Assembly (NCBI GenBank): GCA_022606425.2
Contig: JAHDVF020000016.1
Location: forward strand, 4,246,501-4,310,500
Length of the DNA stretch: 64,000 nt
Reading direction: 5' to 3'
Origin: Lepidostoma basale
Taxonomy: Eukaryota > Arthropoda > Insecta > Trichoptera > Lepidostomatidae
The stretch's first letter is position 1, and the number at the start of each line of letters is the position of its first letter. Below the pieces are notes generated by a model. The model saw nothing but the letters and a program-made list of their open reading frames with translations, did not search any database and was not told the origin of the DNA. Shown one piece after another: positions 42,612 to 53,744 of the stretch. The translations under genes and the position numbers were made by a program.

Positions 42612-43384
42612 TACGATATGAGCATGAAAAGAGAGCATGTACCACTTCCAATTATTTAAAATTACCGTGTTATTCGCAACCAGGGGTTAACAATAAAATA
42701 ATGTATTTAATTAACAACGCAAGCAATGTTTCCCTCATTATATTTATGATAATTATTAAGGCATCATGTCAAATATATACAATGAAATTATTAAATGATA
42801 ACGTGAACACGTAAAATGCGCATAATACGTTCGTATGACAACGCCGCAAACAATTTTCATAAGCCACTCTCCGGTAATGCCCTACATAATTAAATTATAC
42901 GGATCCAGATGCTTTCCACGGGTCTCAACGTCGTGGATAACGTACTAATGAACGGTTAAAAATATAAACGAAATATCATTGCCGTAAAAACACGGTTTAA
43001 ATGAGCGCAAACAAAGCGTTGCAGTATCCTTTAGAAATTCCTTGAAAAAAAAAACGGTGTTTGCCGGCGGGACCGGAGCGCAAACATTAAGCGCTGGATA
43101 TTCCACAAAGAAAAATCTAATTAAACGGGAAACGCTCAAACTGTGTCCCCCAGCCGGGCTGAAAGGGTACACCGCGGGCAACATTGTGCGCCCGTGCATT
43201 GTACGCGATTTCGAGCACCTGTACAAACACCCTCGGACCCGCCCGCTAGGGATGATCCGGTGTTAACAGAAACGCGAACTTGACGCGAAAGAATAATACG
43301 CACGCAAGTCGAAAATAAGCAATTAAGAACACGCATATTCGTTTATCAAGTATGATGTTATGACAAAAAAATGATTCCTAATTT
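42612..43384. other. No gene seen; GC-rich block 43010-43270
   Basis: A 260-bp GC-rich block carries overlapping frames on both strands. On plus, 74 codons (43042-43266). On minus, 66 codons (43136-43336) with several cysteines (QCTGAQCCPRC). Neither has a recognised domain. Possibly an exon or conserved noncoding DNA. Confidence 0.35.
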
Positions 43385-43700
43385 ATTTATTGTTTCTTGA
43401 ACAATTATGTTAAACTCCATATTAAATCGGTAAATCCCTTAAAACTTGTATATTTTGATATATTATACTTTCTAACCGATCGCGAATATCAGATGTAGCG
43501 TTCATATTTAGATTTTAGATTTAAAACACGTCTTAATGCGCCCTTGAGGTGATCACATCACAAATACGGCGCTTTAAAAGTTAGCATATTAATATTATTA
43601 GGAATGTAAACGCCTGTTTTATGGAAGTTCTATTATAGTCAATGGATTTACATGTTTCGCCTTTCTAAGGCATTATCAAATGTAGCAAAAATAAAATGAA
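43385..43700. mobile_element. HH2 copy split by unrelated sequence
   Basis: TTATTGTTTCTTGAACAATT start to TTAAATCGG at about 43430. The family then resumes at GGAATGTAAACGCCTGTTTT near 43601 and reaches CATTATCAAATG. The 170 bp between include a GCGCCCTTGAGGTGA motif also seen at 45995 and 55235. Confidence 0.65.
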
Positions 43701-43844
43701 TGTTGTAACTCGGTTTATTTTAAACTCTGTTTTGAAAAAAAATTGTAAACCTGACGAAGCTCTGTATGGTTTTGACAAAAATAAAGTGTTATAAAAACTA
43801 TGATAGTAAAAGTGTTTCTAAAATTATTTTTAATCATCTTCATC

Positions 43845-44225
43845 AGCTTGTCTCCATCCACTGTTGGACATAAGCCTCTCCACTCCCACGCTATCCCTCT
43901 CGGTCACTCGCCAGTGTTCTCCAGGCCCTTCCCGCTGTCCTCACAATATCTTCGCTCCACCTGGTAGGTTGTCTCCCGACACTTCTAAGGCCCAACCTTA
44001 GCCTCCATTCAGTAACCCTCTGGCTCCATCTTCATCCCGTCGGCACACATACCCAGCCCATTGCCACTTGATCCTTGCAATGCTTATATCGGTTACCCTT
44101 GTGCGTCTTCTAATCTTCACATTGGGTATATGGTCTCTAGGCGAGATACCCAACATGCATCTTTCCATGGCTCGTTGTGCAACTTTAATTTTGTTCATTG
44201 CTTTTTTAGTCAACGTCAACATCAC
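43845..44225 (-). mobile_element. LINE-A copy, minus
   Basis: Frame 43998-44225 reads 'NKIKVAQRAMERCMLGISPR', then DHIPNVKIRRRTRVTDI and KWQWAGYVCRRDEDG. It continues out of frame with GRQPTRWSEDIV-type and E-H-W-R-V-T sequence to 43850. Dead copy lacking the palm. Confidence 0.85.
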
Positions 44226-45127
44226 AAATTAAGTGGTTCATACGAAAGAAAAAGTATTTGATGATTTGTCTGCAAGTATTATGAAATTGGTTGTTTGAAA
44301 AATGTAATAGGAGTATTTGTTAATACTTGTAAATTTAAATGCAGTCATTGTGGAAAGGAGTATGAGAGGAGCTTGATAAGACGAAGATAAATGAAGCTGG
44401 CGGACACATATGTCGACTGTGTTCACATACAGCCCGTCAAATGAAGCAGCAATTGTGCTGTCTCATTACGCTATTAAATGATTCGTTGTGATTAACTAAG
44501 AAACGTTGCATGTCATTGATTAGTCATGAAATGCAGAACTGAGGCTAAACTAATGAGACACGATTCCAACAGGTAAATAAATAATGCCGTTTCTACATTA
44601 AGATAAACAGCAAATCAACATTAACAATTTAATAAATTTATTATTCAAGAATTTCTTCAAGATAGACTTTTACCGAGAAATTTCATTATGAACAAAGAGT
44701 TTATATATTGTATTATCATATTTTACAACTTGAAAAAGATCCAAACATACATAATTTTATAAAGAAAGGGCTTTCAAGATTAAGATTTTTTGTTGTTGTT
44801 GATTGCTTGTGATATAAAATGAAAAGAATAAATAAAATATTCAATCTGAAAACTACGTTAATTTTCTATTAAATACTTTCATTTTTATACACATATATTT
44901 ATAAATTTAATATAATAATTAGCAGCAAAGAATCTCAGATATTCAAAAAAATAATTTGGATTGATGAAACATGCTAAGAAAAATAAACCGAAAGTGACAT
45001 TCATAAAAACAAATCATCACAAATAAAATATTTGAAATTTCGTATTAATGAAAATATGAAAAAAATGCTTTTGTCGTATCTCTGAATATTAAACATTTGA
45101 AATGTGTTGAACAGTGAAAGAATCAAA
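44226..45127. other. No gene seen
   Basis: AT-rich, unrecognised. Confidence 0.45.
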
Positions 45128-45214
45128 ATGATAATTATTTCTTGAACAATGATGTAAAATTACATAATAAAAAATAAACACGAATGATAACGTTTTCTAA
45201 AAGTTTTATTATAT

Positions 45215-45385
45215 AAGCGTAAAAATAAAATTACACACTTTTTCACTTATATAAACCACTTTATTTGAGTAAGAAGCGCCAGCCGGTTTCACTCGTAGCG
45301 AGCTTCATCAGACCTAAAAAACCAACTAAATCAACTCAAATAAAGTGGTTTATACTAAATGGAAAAGTGTGTAATTTTATTTTAT
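45215..45385. mobile_element. HH7 foldback, hammerhead-like core in the loop
   Basis: The left arm CACACTTTTTCACTTATATA and AACCACTTTATTTGAGT is inverted in ACTCAAATAAAGTGGTTTA and ACTAAATGGAAAAGTGTG. The loop on the minus strand reads CTGATGA, A, GCTCG-CTA-CGAGT, GAAAC, CGGCTGG (45275-45311). Box and GAAAC are canonical. The cleavage triplet is GCT rather than GUH, so activity is doubtful. Confidence 0.7.
45275..45316 (-). ncRNA. Hammerhead-like motif (HH7)
   Basis: Canonical CUGAUGA at 45305-45311, one extra A, a 5-bp stem II with a CUA loop, and GAAAC at 45286-45290. CCGG could form the minimal stem III. The base expected to be U16.1 is C. Confidence 0.5.
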
Positions 45386-45560
45386 TTTATCGGAATGATA
45401 CTTTCGCGTTACTAAGGCATTATCAAATGTCCTATATTTGATGATGTCCTACATTTGATAATGTTTTAGCTAGGTTAAACATGTCATTCCCATAATACAA
45501 TATATGTATATTATTTTTTTTAGAAAACGTACGTTTTCATTCGCATGAATCAAAATGACA

Positions 45561-46204
45561 ATGTATGCGTTTGTGTAGAACATCCCTTTATTTGAAATAA
45601 AACTCAGACTTGCCCCTTAAGATAAACACGATTATATTTTTAATAGCGAACCGAGTATAAAGAATTACAGTCGAGCGAATTTTAGACGAAAAGAACCGAA
45701 TGTTTTTTTAAGCACTGTAATAATCATGGCGAAGCACTTATTCCGCTTAAAGAACAAAATTAATGGAACGTTTTTTTAACGCCATCATGAAAACCCATGT
45801 ATAAATAATAAACCATCATACCGGGCACTCGATGGGTAAGCAGGGAAAATGGAACTAAATATCCATAAATTCTTTCTTTAAATTAATTGACAATATGCAT
45901 TACACTGGCTCAACAGTCCTGAAAGAATCCAGTATAAACTATGCTGTTTTTTTAAGCAGTTCGTGAAATGGCACCAACCTATACATCTGATATCGATTTA
46001 AGCGCCCTTGAGGTGAGCTATTTACGAAAACAGCCCTAAACAAATTAGCGTAATTATTATTATTATTTGTATTGCTGATAGCCCTGATTTGAGGCAATCT
46101 AAGCTTCGATCAATCGAATAGGCAGATTACTAACGAATTTCGTGAGTAACTCACGAAAACGGCGTTGTGCACGATGCAATATATAATTTTTAAATTCTTT
46201 ATTG
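45561..46204. other. LINE-C trace and CGCCCTTGAGGTGA repeat
   Basis: A short antisense LINE-C trace lies at 45810-45860 (ACCATCATACCGGGCACTCG). The segment 45995-46055 (GCGCCCTTGAGGTGAGCTAT, then AAAACAGCCCTAAACAAATT) recurs at 43550 and 55235 and is a small dispersed repeat of unknown type. Confidence 0.5.
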
Positions 46205-46395
46205 AAGTAAAATGTCATTCGAGTGGAAACTATGGGAAGGAAAAAAGGCATCAGTCGACCGCAAAATAGATGGGCTGATGTCATAATTCTAGTCGAGGAA
46301 GAAGACAGATGAGAGTCGCGCAGGATAGAGTAAAATGGATACTGTTTGAAGATTTCTACATCCGGTAGTGGAGAGATGGATAAGGAGAAAAAAAA
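46205..46395 (+). mobile_element. LINE-A-type fragment
   Basis: GGGAAGGAAAAAAGGCATCA, then GACCGCAAAATAGATGGGCT and a GCGCAGGATAGAGTAAAATG stretch. It codes for a GRPQNRWADVI-like piece followed by AQDRVKW-like, frameshifted. Confidence 0.55.
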
Positions 46396-46559
46396 AAGAA
46401 ACACGTGAAAAATGCCAAATATCATGAATTGAACCGGCTTGCAAACTGTGGAGAAGCTTTTTCAATCGTTATAGTCGATAGTCAAGGCTACTTGCAAAAA
46501 GCAAAAATAAAAGTCTAATTTTTTTGTTTCGTATGAAGCATTAATTTTCTGGTTAAACA

Positions 46560-46760
46560 TATTAAAATATATAATATAAACTCTTTGTATTATATTTTTA
46601 CCGCGGCTTCGTAATTTTATTTTAAGCCAACTAGTTTTGCTTGTACCCAAGCTTCATCAGAGTAATATAAATAACTTTTTAAATAACAGTTTTTATATTG
46701 CTCTAATAAAGCTTAGGAACAAGCGAAACTAGATGGCTTCAAATATAACTACGTATCTGT
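46560..46760. mobile_element. HH8 foldback with two opposed cores
   Basis: The minus core (46627-46661) reads CTGATGA, A, GCTTG-GGTA-CAAGC, AAAAC, TAGTTGGC. The plus core (46703-46737) reads CTAATAA, A, GCTTA-GGAA-CAAGC, GAAAC, TAGATGGC. Together they imply an ancestor with CUGAUGA and GAAAC. Each present copy has lost a different core residue. Confidence 0.68.
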
Positions 46761-46794
46761 GGTTAAAAAACAAACATGGATTCAATTAAAAAAA

Positions 46795-46915
46795 AAACAA
46801 CCACAGATTAAAACTTGTACATCGAAAAAGGTTGGGTCACAACCGAAACATGTCCGTAAAAAGTGTAATAAAGTGTTAGAAAAATACAAAGTGTAGTTAT
46901 ATTTATTAAAAAAAC
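46795..46915 (+). mobile_element. HH9 single-arm copy
   Basis: A degraded box, then GGTTG-GGTCA-CAACC, GAAAC, ATGTCCG at 46820-46856, then the family end ATACAAAGTGTAGTTATATT. Related to 55561-55725. Confidence 0.6.
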
Positions 46916-46944
46916 AACATGTTTATTTTATTCTAAATAAGAGT

Positions 46945-47390
46945 TCATTGTAATTAACGACATTTCCATGAAACCGTGCCTAAAGTCCAAGCATCTATCC
47001 AGAAATACCAAGCTTATGGTTCTGAGTTATGGACAATAACTGTTAAAGAACAGCAAAGAATATTCTGGTTTGAGAATAGGATCCTAAAAATGATCCTGGG
47101 AACCAGACTTAGTATTGTGACGGGAACTTGGAGACATAGGAGCAACCAAGAGATCCGTACAATGACCCTGTAGCTCTTTACAACGAGCACCGTAAGAGCC
47201 GGTCGCCAAACATGGATTGGGCGCGTATGCCGAGCCAGAAAGACCAGAGCAATCAAGACTGCACGCGTCAAGTCATGCCGGAGTCAGACCTCCAGAAAGT
47301 CTAATGGATAATGTTCTAACTGATCTGGCAAGGTTGAACGAAACACACTGCTGGAAGCGGCGCAGGATCGAGGATCTTAAAAAATGAGGT
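46945..47390 (+). mobile_element. LINE-G C-terminal fragment
   Basis: Reads 'SIQKYQAYGSELWTITVKEQ', then QRIFWFENRILKMILGTRL and a TGTWRHRSNQEI stretch. After a frameshift comes VRAGRQTWIGRVCRARKTRA-type sequence and a WKRRRIEDLKK end at about 47385. RT thumb and C-terminal domain of a non-LTR element. Confidence 0.8.
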
Positions 47391-47914
47391 TCAAACTCTT
47401 CAAGTTAGTAAGTATACGAGATTTTATTTTCCAAATATGTTTGGATCTTTATTTATACGTGAAAATATGTGTAAAAATAAATAAATTTGCTTATTGCAAT
47501 TTAGATATCTGAAGCAGTGTACGTAAGACTTCCTTATGAGCGGGGTATATATATATTATACACAAGGGAAGAGTTATAACGAGCATCACTGCAGACTTGA
47601 ACCGTGCACTGGGAGTGCATTCTGTAGTTAGAGAATACGGCGAACTCCAAGTTACTTGTAAATTTATGTTAGCACTATCGTTTATGAGAGTTTCGATACA
47701 TTACGAACCGCAGAAGCACGTCCCGGAAAATTTTCGAGATAACCAATGTAGGTATATACAATAGTAATTACACTGAGAAGTTAATATTGAATAACATTTC
47801 AAACCACTGAAAGAAGTCTCAAAAAAGTTTTTTTTTAAATTTATTTTGTATCCAACAGGTCTTTTGAACCTAAATACTATATAAATATTTATTTAGTTAC
47901 ATATTATATTGATT
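47391..47914. other. No gene seen
   Basis: Unrecognised; a slightly GC-richer stretch at 47570-47750 has no frame of note. Confidence 0.4.
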
Positions 47915-48075
47915 ATCGTGACCTGTGATAAGCAAATCTATTGCAATATTATTGTCTCGTGAATTCTACACCAGAACAAAGACAGTGTGACAATCAAACT
48001 GCTATCGCCGAAAATCGAACTCGGGACCTTCAGTGTGGCAGTCATAGATCTTACCACTCTACCACGAAGCTTACA
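47915..48075 (-). mobile_element. SINE-T, minus
   Basis: Minus strand: CTTCGTGGTAGAGTGGTAAG A-box region, GGTCCCGAGTTCGATTTTCG B-box region, then a GTTTGATTGTCACACTGTCT body and CACGAGACAATAATATTGC. Confidence 0.85.
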
Positions 48076-48119
48076 AGCCCAAGACAATAGGACAGCTACA
48101 ATCTCTGGTGCTTATAAAT

Positions 48120-48530
48120 TCACAATATGGAAAAATAAAGACATGATCATTGAGAGTAAGATGAGAATCTATAAAGCATGCGTAATACCAATTCTAACAC
48201 TCAGCGTTGAAGGAAAGGGAGATGTGTCTCTGTAATAAATATGTATAACAATATAAAATAATAACTGATAATAAAATTCATACTGTGGAGAAATTTGTCA
48301 GAACGAAAAGGGTTCTATAGATTTCCGAGATGAAGACATTGAGAAGATGACAATAACGGATTGCGTGAGAACACAATAATGGACACCACCATATTCTCTT
48401 ATATTGCACTACATAATCAGCCTCACGGAAATTGTCATAGTGGAAGACCTCCTCAAAGATAAAACGACCGCTTGGAATCCACCTCACAGAAGAGCAACTC
48501 TCTGTAGAACTGACCACATCGAGGGAGAAT
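48120..48530 (+). mobile_element. LINE-F fragment
   Basis: Starts with 'IIESKMRIYKACVIPILTLS', the RT thumb region. After a gap it continues with a SEMKTLRR-like piece (48335), HHHILLYCTT and an HRGRPPQR-like stretch. It parallels 61685-62110 block by block. Confidence 0.7.
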
Positions 48531-48769
48531 AAACCATTAGTGCTTTGTAAAGAAAATGTATGGTTTCTGGAAGTTTCATGATTTTATAAGAGAACATTGC
48601 GTTTCTCGAGAATATCGGCTTTAGTAGGGAATTGTTCATATGAAATATGAAATTATTATGGTAATATAAAATACGACCCTTTCTTATATTATCGTCTTCC
48701 TGAAGACGAACGTTTTCCCCTATATTGAATGATAACAATAAACGTATTTATTGTTTCTTGAACTTCTTA
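48531..48769. mobile_element. HH2-like degraded segment
   Basis: The end GTATTTATTGTTTCTTGAAC and an upstream AGACGAACGTTTTCC suggest a decayed HH2 copy. The rest does not align by eye. Confidence 0.35.
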
Positions 48770-49150
48770 TTTTTCTGATTGTAGATCTTGCGATCTGTTT
48801 ATGCAGGATATCAACTTTCTTCCTCTGATGAAGACGACCAGCCTTCTCTCCATCTCTTTGGTGGTCGACGGCCCTCTGGAGTCTCGTGCATCACGATATT
48901 AGATATTCTTGCTGGATCCATTCTCTCGATGTGGTCCCTCCAGAATCGTCTTCTCTGTCTACTCCATCTCACTTTGCAGGATTTGCGAATTTTTCATTGG
49001 TTATCCTATATCTCAGGGTGCTCTCCACAATAAGTCGCAATGTTCTCATTTCTACTACTCTTAAGAGATGTTTGGTTCTGACAGTGTCTGGTCTTGCTTC
49101 GATTCCGTATGTCATTATGGGCCTGATGCATGTTTTATAAACAACTGATG
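48770..49150 (-). mobile_element. LINE-F copy, minus
   Basis: The minus strand codes for 'YKTCIRPIMTYGIEARPDTV', a RTKHLLRVVEMRTLRLIVES segment, then RYRITNEKFANPAK. After frameshifts it gives RQRRRFWRDHIERMD- and GRRPPKRWREGW-like sequence. All are in LINE-F order. Confidence 0.8.
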
Positions 49151-49154
49151 CATG

Positions 49155-49365
49155 TTTTTTAAACAATAAATTAAAACTTCATATTTTATAATTAATACGA
49201 ATAAAACATCTGTTTTCTAGAAGTTTTGTTGTATTTTATGGGAATGACATGCTACGCCTTGCTAATATATTATAAGGCCAATTAATTCCTTTGCAATGCG
49301 AAACAGGTCATTAACATAAAATATTACAAAACTTCAAGAAGACGTTTTCATTTGTATAAATTAAC
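49155..49365. mobile_element. HH2 foldback, degraded core
   Basis: AATTAATACGAATAAAACAT, TTTCTAGAAGTTTTGTTGTA, TATGGGAATGACATGCTACG on the left. The right arm is inverted (CAAAACTTCAAGAAGACGTT, then TTCATTTGTATAAATT). The core is broken (GCTACGC for GTTTCGC). Confidence 0.7.
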
Positions 49366-49830
49366 AACAACAACAAACCATCACGCCGTTTCCCCGAAGG
49401 AGTAGGCAGAGAGAATGGACCGCCACACTACTCTATCCTGGCACACCTCTCTAGATTCCTCCACATTCATATAGCGAGTCATAGACGCACGTCTATTCTT
49501 CCGACTTCTAACTTGACCAACCTTTAAAATTGGATTAATTTGGTCATGCCATGTTTTCCTCGGTCTGTCTCGACTCCTTACTCCATTTACATCATTAACG
49601 TATACTTCTTAACCATTCTTTCTCCATCCATGCGTTCCGTATGTCCGAACCAACGCAGCGTTCTTTTCATAATACCTTCTTCCGTTCTACATTATTTTCT
49701 TATACCAGCATTTGAGATTCTGTCGTATATCGTTCTACCACACATACGTCTTAGGGACCTCATCTATACCGCATTTATTCTGCTCTTATCCTTCTTCTGC
49801 CAGTCCTATGCTTCGCTTCTAAATAATAAA
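49366..49830 (-). mobile_element. LINE-C copy
   Basis: ACCATCACGCCGTTTCCCCG, GAGTAGGCAGAGAGAATGGA, then CATGTTTTCCTCGGTCTGTC. The far end codes on minus for EAxDWQKKDKSRINAVxM- and RSLRRMCGRTIYDRISNA. Extends further 5' than most LINE-C pieces. Confidence 0.82.
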
Positions 49831-50540
49831 TTTCAAAAAATAATAAACCTTTAAAAAATAAATACATCGATTTGTTCAGTGGCATCTCGCAACTAAGACA
49901 TTCCCTTCACGTTGGCCGTGATGTTTTCACTAAGTATTAATTGTATCAATGAGAACAGTATTTATTCCAACACATTAAATATAGACGTCACAACGCCAAT
50001 GCAGTTCTCCTCTTCGCCTCTTAGCGGAGTAACCTAGCCGTAATAGTTAAATTACATTAGTTTTGCAGGCTGCAATCAACGACAGACCGAGAGCGCACTT
50101 CGTTGCACGGGTGGGTAGCGGAGAAGACTCATCAAAAATTCACACCGCCTCGTAACATAAATAAATGGAATCTATTACCCGGCGGGCTGACTGAATGATT
50201 CAGGTAAGCTTACACTGGGTGGCACGTATCGCTGGAGTGGTGAAGGCGAGACGTGTCAGCATAGGTTGTTAATTGATTTGTAAAGGTGAGAAGCTTCTAG
50301 AGAAACCGTATTCATTCGATTTACTGATAATTTATAGTTTGGATTGCAGTTTATGGAAAGGTGTTGATTGAAATCGTGAAAGATAATCACAATTGAAATA
50401 CATACTGCTTAATAATTGTATTAGCTTTCCTACGTGTAACTTATAGCGTAGATATATTTATTTAACATAATGTAATTCAAAGTGCCTTTCTTTGCCGACT
50501 ATAACTCGTAAATGTGTACTATGGGTAAACAAGTTTGTAT
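49831..50540. other. No gene seen
   Basis: Includes a GC-richer unrecognised stretch at 49990-50260 with no long frame. Confidence 0.4.
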
Positions 50541-50640
50541 AGTTCTCCCGATGATGAAGGCATGCAATTCAAAAATAAACTTAAAAGAAGGAAAACAGTG
50601 TTTTAATTTATAAGTGAAATGTTTATAAGTGAAATAGTAA
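50541..50640 (+). mobile_element. HH10 fragment
   Basis: GTTCTCCCGATGATGAAGGC at 50541-50560 carries the CCGATGA, T, GAAGG order of HH10. The GAAAC side has decayed to CAAAAAT. Confidence 0.45.
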
Positions 50641-50679
50641 AAAGTCTAGTAATTCGTAGTAACTTAAATTATTATAGAT

Positions 50680-51210
50680 AAAACGAGATCTCTGTCGAAT
50701 GAAAATAAAAGAAGTGAATGCGGCGCAAATTATAGTATTATGAACAAAATAATGATCACTAAGATGGTTTGGACCCATGAAAATAATGTATGAATGAAAA
50801 AAGAATGGTAAAAAAATGATATGTTAACGATGTAAATGAAACTAGAAATAGAGGTAGACCGAGGAAAATGTGACACGATCAAATCAATCAAATATTATTC
50901 CTCGGTCACGCGAAGAGTCGGAAAAATCTACGTGCGTGCATGACACGGTGTATGAATGTAGAGGAATCGACAAAAATATGCCGGGAAAAAAAAGTGTGTA
51001 AGATATTCTTTCTTCCTACCCTTTCGGAGAGATTGCGTGATGGTTAGTTAGTTGATAAAAATGTTTTTAATTTTGTAAATTTTCGTTTTGTTTCGGCACC
51101 TCTATTATCGTATATAAGTTAAATAAAAACAATTAACGAAAAGTGTGGCAATCTATCTCCTGTTTATTCCTCCGTAAAAAAGGAGTAAAGAGTGATGATT
51201 TAGATAGTAA
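50680..51210 (+). mobile_element. LINE-C copy and a second tail
   Basis: The first copy, about 50680-51055, runs from a GATCTCTGTCG region through AGACCGAGGAAAATGTGACA to GGTTAGTTAGTTG. A second, shorter end at 51138-51210 reads GAAAAGTGTGGCAATCTATC to GTGATGATTTAGATAG. Neither has an open frame. Confidence 0.72.
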
Positions 51211-51724
51211 ATAAATAAAAAACAGGAGCAGTATATAATGGATCGTGCGAAAACATTATAAATCAAAGATATTGAAGGACTTATAGGCTATATAGGCACT
51301 TTGATAGGTAGCGTGTCTTGCTGAAGTAAACTTATATAAAAGTATTTCAAAACAAGTAAGTTCTATCGCTTTGTATGACCACACGATCGCGAAACTTTGA
51401 GAAATTAATAGCGGATTGTCTATTAAAGAAAACACTCATAATACAATGAAAAACAGTAGAAACTAACTTATCTATAAAACTTATCGATACCACGCAATAG
51501 CTTAGATAGCTTTTAGAAATACATAATTAAAAAAATATATATTTACATACAGTAAGCTTAAGTACAGAAAATATAATGTAGCGAAATGAGAAGGCAAATC
51601 ATAAATTGCCATGTTTAGACATTAGTTTAAATTTGAGCTAATTTTGTGTTAAAAAAAATTGTTATTGAAATTTAATTGTAAATAACGAAAAAAAAATATG
51701 TAATATTTTTTTATATATGTTAAA
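51211..51724. other. No gene seen
   Basis: AT-rich. Confidence 0.45.
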
Positions 51725-52003
51725 ATCAAATTAAATCAAATCAGTTGATTTCATCAACAGACATTACAAAATATTTTTTAAGGCATCTATTGAGAACAGG
51801 TAAAATAATATATTGTGTATATGTATACTACCAGAAACGCATGAGAGATGGTTCAACATTAGGAAGACAGGATACTCTCCAGAATTAAGAGTATTAGCCT
51901 TCTGAACGTACTTTCACTAATATGAAAGACGTCGATCTCCGAGGAGACCGCGTTCAGCAGATTAATTGCTCTTCCCACTGGTGTCACCAGAGGCTGGTTG
52001 GTT
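51725..52003 (-). mobile_element. LINE-D 3' end, minus
   Basis: The left end ATCAAATTAAATCAAATCAG is the tail, followed by GGCATCTATTGAGAACAGGT. Then come the antisense of the V-F-H-I-S and RAVSSEIDV-type region and GAAGAGC. It abuts HH5 directly at about 52003. Confidence 0.82.
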
Positions 52004-52170
52004 CACTAATGTTTGTGTCTTCGACCAGTTTCAGCAGCTCGCTGCCATCATTTTCCCGGTCGAAAAAAATGTTTTCATTGTAAATGAGGGGAAAAAATCT
52101 TTTTATCCATTAATCCACCATAAGATGGCAGCGAGCTCCCGAAACCGGTTGAAGACACAAAAATCAGTGG
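52004..52170. mobile_element. HH5 foldback, two cores
   Basis: The minus core (52021-52051) reads ATGATGG-CAGCGAGCTG-CTGAAAC-TGGTCG. The plus core (52120-52150) reads ATAAGA, T, GGCAG-CGAG-CTCCC, GAAAC, CGGTTG. The arms are inverted over TTTGTGTCTTCGACC and its counterpart GGTTGAAGACACAAA. Both boxes have changes from CUGANGA. Confidence 0.68.
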
Positions 52171-52554
52171 ATTTTAAGTAAATTTACAATTTGAAAAGAT
52201 ATATTACAAAATTATTTTCATTATTTACAATGAACTTCTACCATGAAATTTCAAATTACAAATAATTTTTTTATTTAATTATTTTGTGAGTTTTATGAGA
52301 GTTAAGTTTTAAGTTAATCAAAAGTCAAGTTCGTATTTTTATTATAATATAAAATGGGGTATGTTAGGAAAAAATAAAATGAAGGTTTAATATTTACGAT
52401 CAACAAGTTAATACCTATATAAGTAAAACGAGATTTAAAAATAAAATACCGGTGCTGGCATGGGCGCTATCATTTACAGAATGAATTTTATGACCATTCC
52501 AAATACGAAAATTCATAAAAAATTAATAGGAGTTATAAGACCCGCCAAAATGAA
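52171..52554. other. No gene seen
   Basis: AT-rich. Confidence 0.45.
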
Positions 52555-52645
52555 TAAACTAATCATCATGCCGACTCCCGTAGGGTAAAGCAGAAAAGAT
52601 AGAACGCCAGACTTTTCTATTCTGACTTGTTTTTTTTCTAAATGT
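52555..52645 (-). mobile_element. LINE-C tail remnant
   Basis: AACTAATCATCATGCCGACT, then CCGTAGGGTAAAGCAGAAAA. Antisense LINE-C terminus. Confidence 0.6.
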
Positions 52646-52801
52646 ACGTTATATCTAAAATATATTTTTTTGTAACGTTTTTTTGTTTAATAAAACTAAT
52701 AAATGAATAGTTGTTATTTTAGTAACGGTCTTACGAACTATAATATTACAACGAAGGTAGTTAGTATTGTTATAATGAATAAATGAATTTATAATTAACA
52801 G

Positions 52802-53023
52802 CGCCAGCGTGCAATGGAAAATGCAAAACACCAGACAACGCCTTCGAGAAGTCGGATAAATGAAGCATATAGCAACGGCTGGGGGGTGGACTTAAACAAA
52901 ATTCGATTATCATCATATGCGATACACGATGCTGCACGCGATTGTAATACGCGGTTGTCCAATTTCGTTCAAGTCGATTTTACTCTACCGCAATCCGCAT
53001 ATCGTGTTTACATACAAGATTAG
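52802..53023 (+). CDS. Unrecognised ORF(s), doubtful
   Basis: A possible acceptor (AACAG, ending 52801) precedes two open plus frames. One gives 'APACNGKCKTPDNAFEKSDK' then a stop at 52861. The other (52814-53023, 69 codons) reads 'NEAYSNGWGVDLNKIRLSSY' and AIHDAARDCNTRLSNF. Local G+C is higher than around it. The sequence may be a terminal exon, or the second frame may start as a LINE-A QRAMEN trace. No domain recognised. Confidence 0.2.
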   Translation, partial: RQRAMENAKHQTTPSRSRINEAYSNGWGVDLNKIRLSSYAIHDAARDCNTRLSNFVQVDFTLPQSAYRVYIQD

Positions 53024-53733
53024 CGATAACCAGGTCATATTGTCAGTACTATAGGTGCGGTAGTAGAAAAATACACAAAGATTGCGAAAATTATTGCAGC
53101 TTCTTGAATTTGTATATTTTATGTAACGTGAATATAATTTACCTGTGTGGAATTTGCCTTAAAAAAATAGGAAGATTTATTATAACGAATATATAACAAA
53201 ACATCCAGAACTTGATATTTTTTACCCTACCTCATAAAAGGAAAAATATCAAGACGATGAGTTATTAAATTCTACTAAAGAAATAGTATGTAATAAATCT
53301 AGTAAGAAATATATTTGCAATTACAAATTTAATCTTGTGAGAAGAAAAAAAATTTCTCTTCTTCAAATTAAAAATACAATATTTGATTTGAAAAAAGTTT
53401 TTCTTTTCTTCAAATTAAAAATACAATATCAAATGAGAACTATTCATAAAATAAGCAACACTCGTCCGATGATTCGACAAACTATATCGATCACTCTGTT
53501 TAAGTAAATCTACTCTTTACACTGGCATCACCAAAATAAGGTTTGTTCTTGTTGCGTAGATAAAAAAATATGCTGAAAAAATGCTGTCCACCATTTTGAA
53601 TATTATCAAATATCACTGTCAAGATTCCACAGCTTATTTAGTATTATTAATACTTTAAGGATATTGTAGATATCGAATATCCACTCATAAATATTTAATT
53701 CTATACTTATTAATTAAATATATGCACGTAAAT
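53024..53733. other. No gene seen
   Basis: AT-rich. A TTCTTCAAATTAAAAATACA unit is present twice (53358 and 53408), a local 50-bp duplication. Confidence 0.5.
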
Positions 53734-53744
53734 AACATTTTATT

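Larger units (their letters stand above)
45128..45560. mobile_element. HH2 foldback with HH7 inserted
   Basis: The left HH2 part (TTATTTCTTGAACAATGATG, then AAAGTTTTATTATAT) stops at about 45210 and resumes at TTATCGGAATGATACTTTCG near 45388. The right arm is inverted, from ATTTGATAATG to CGTACGTTTTCATTCG. HH7 lies between. Confidence 0.7.

Noticed and set aside
48700..48722. Hammerhead box in CTGAAGACGAACG
   Set aside because: No hairpin followed by GAAAC in the right place; the match to the box alone is fortuitous.
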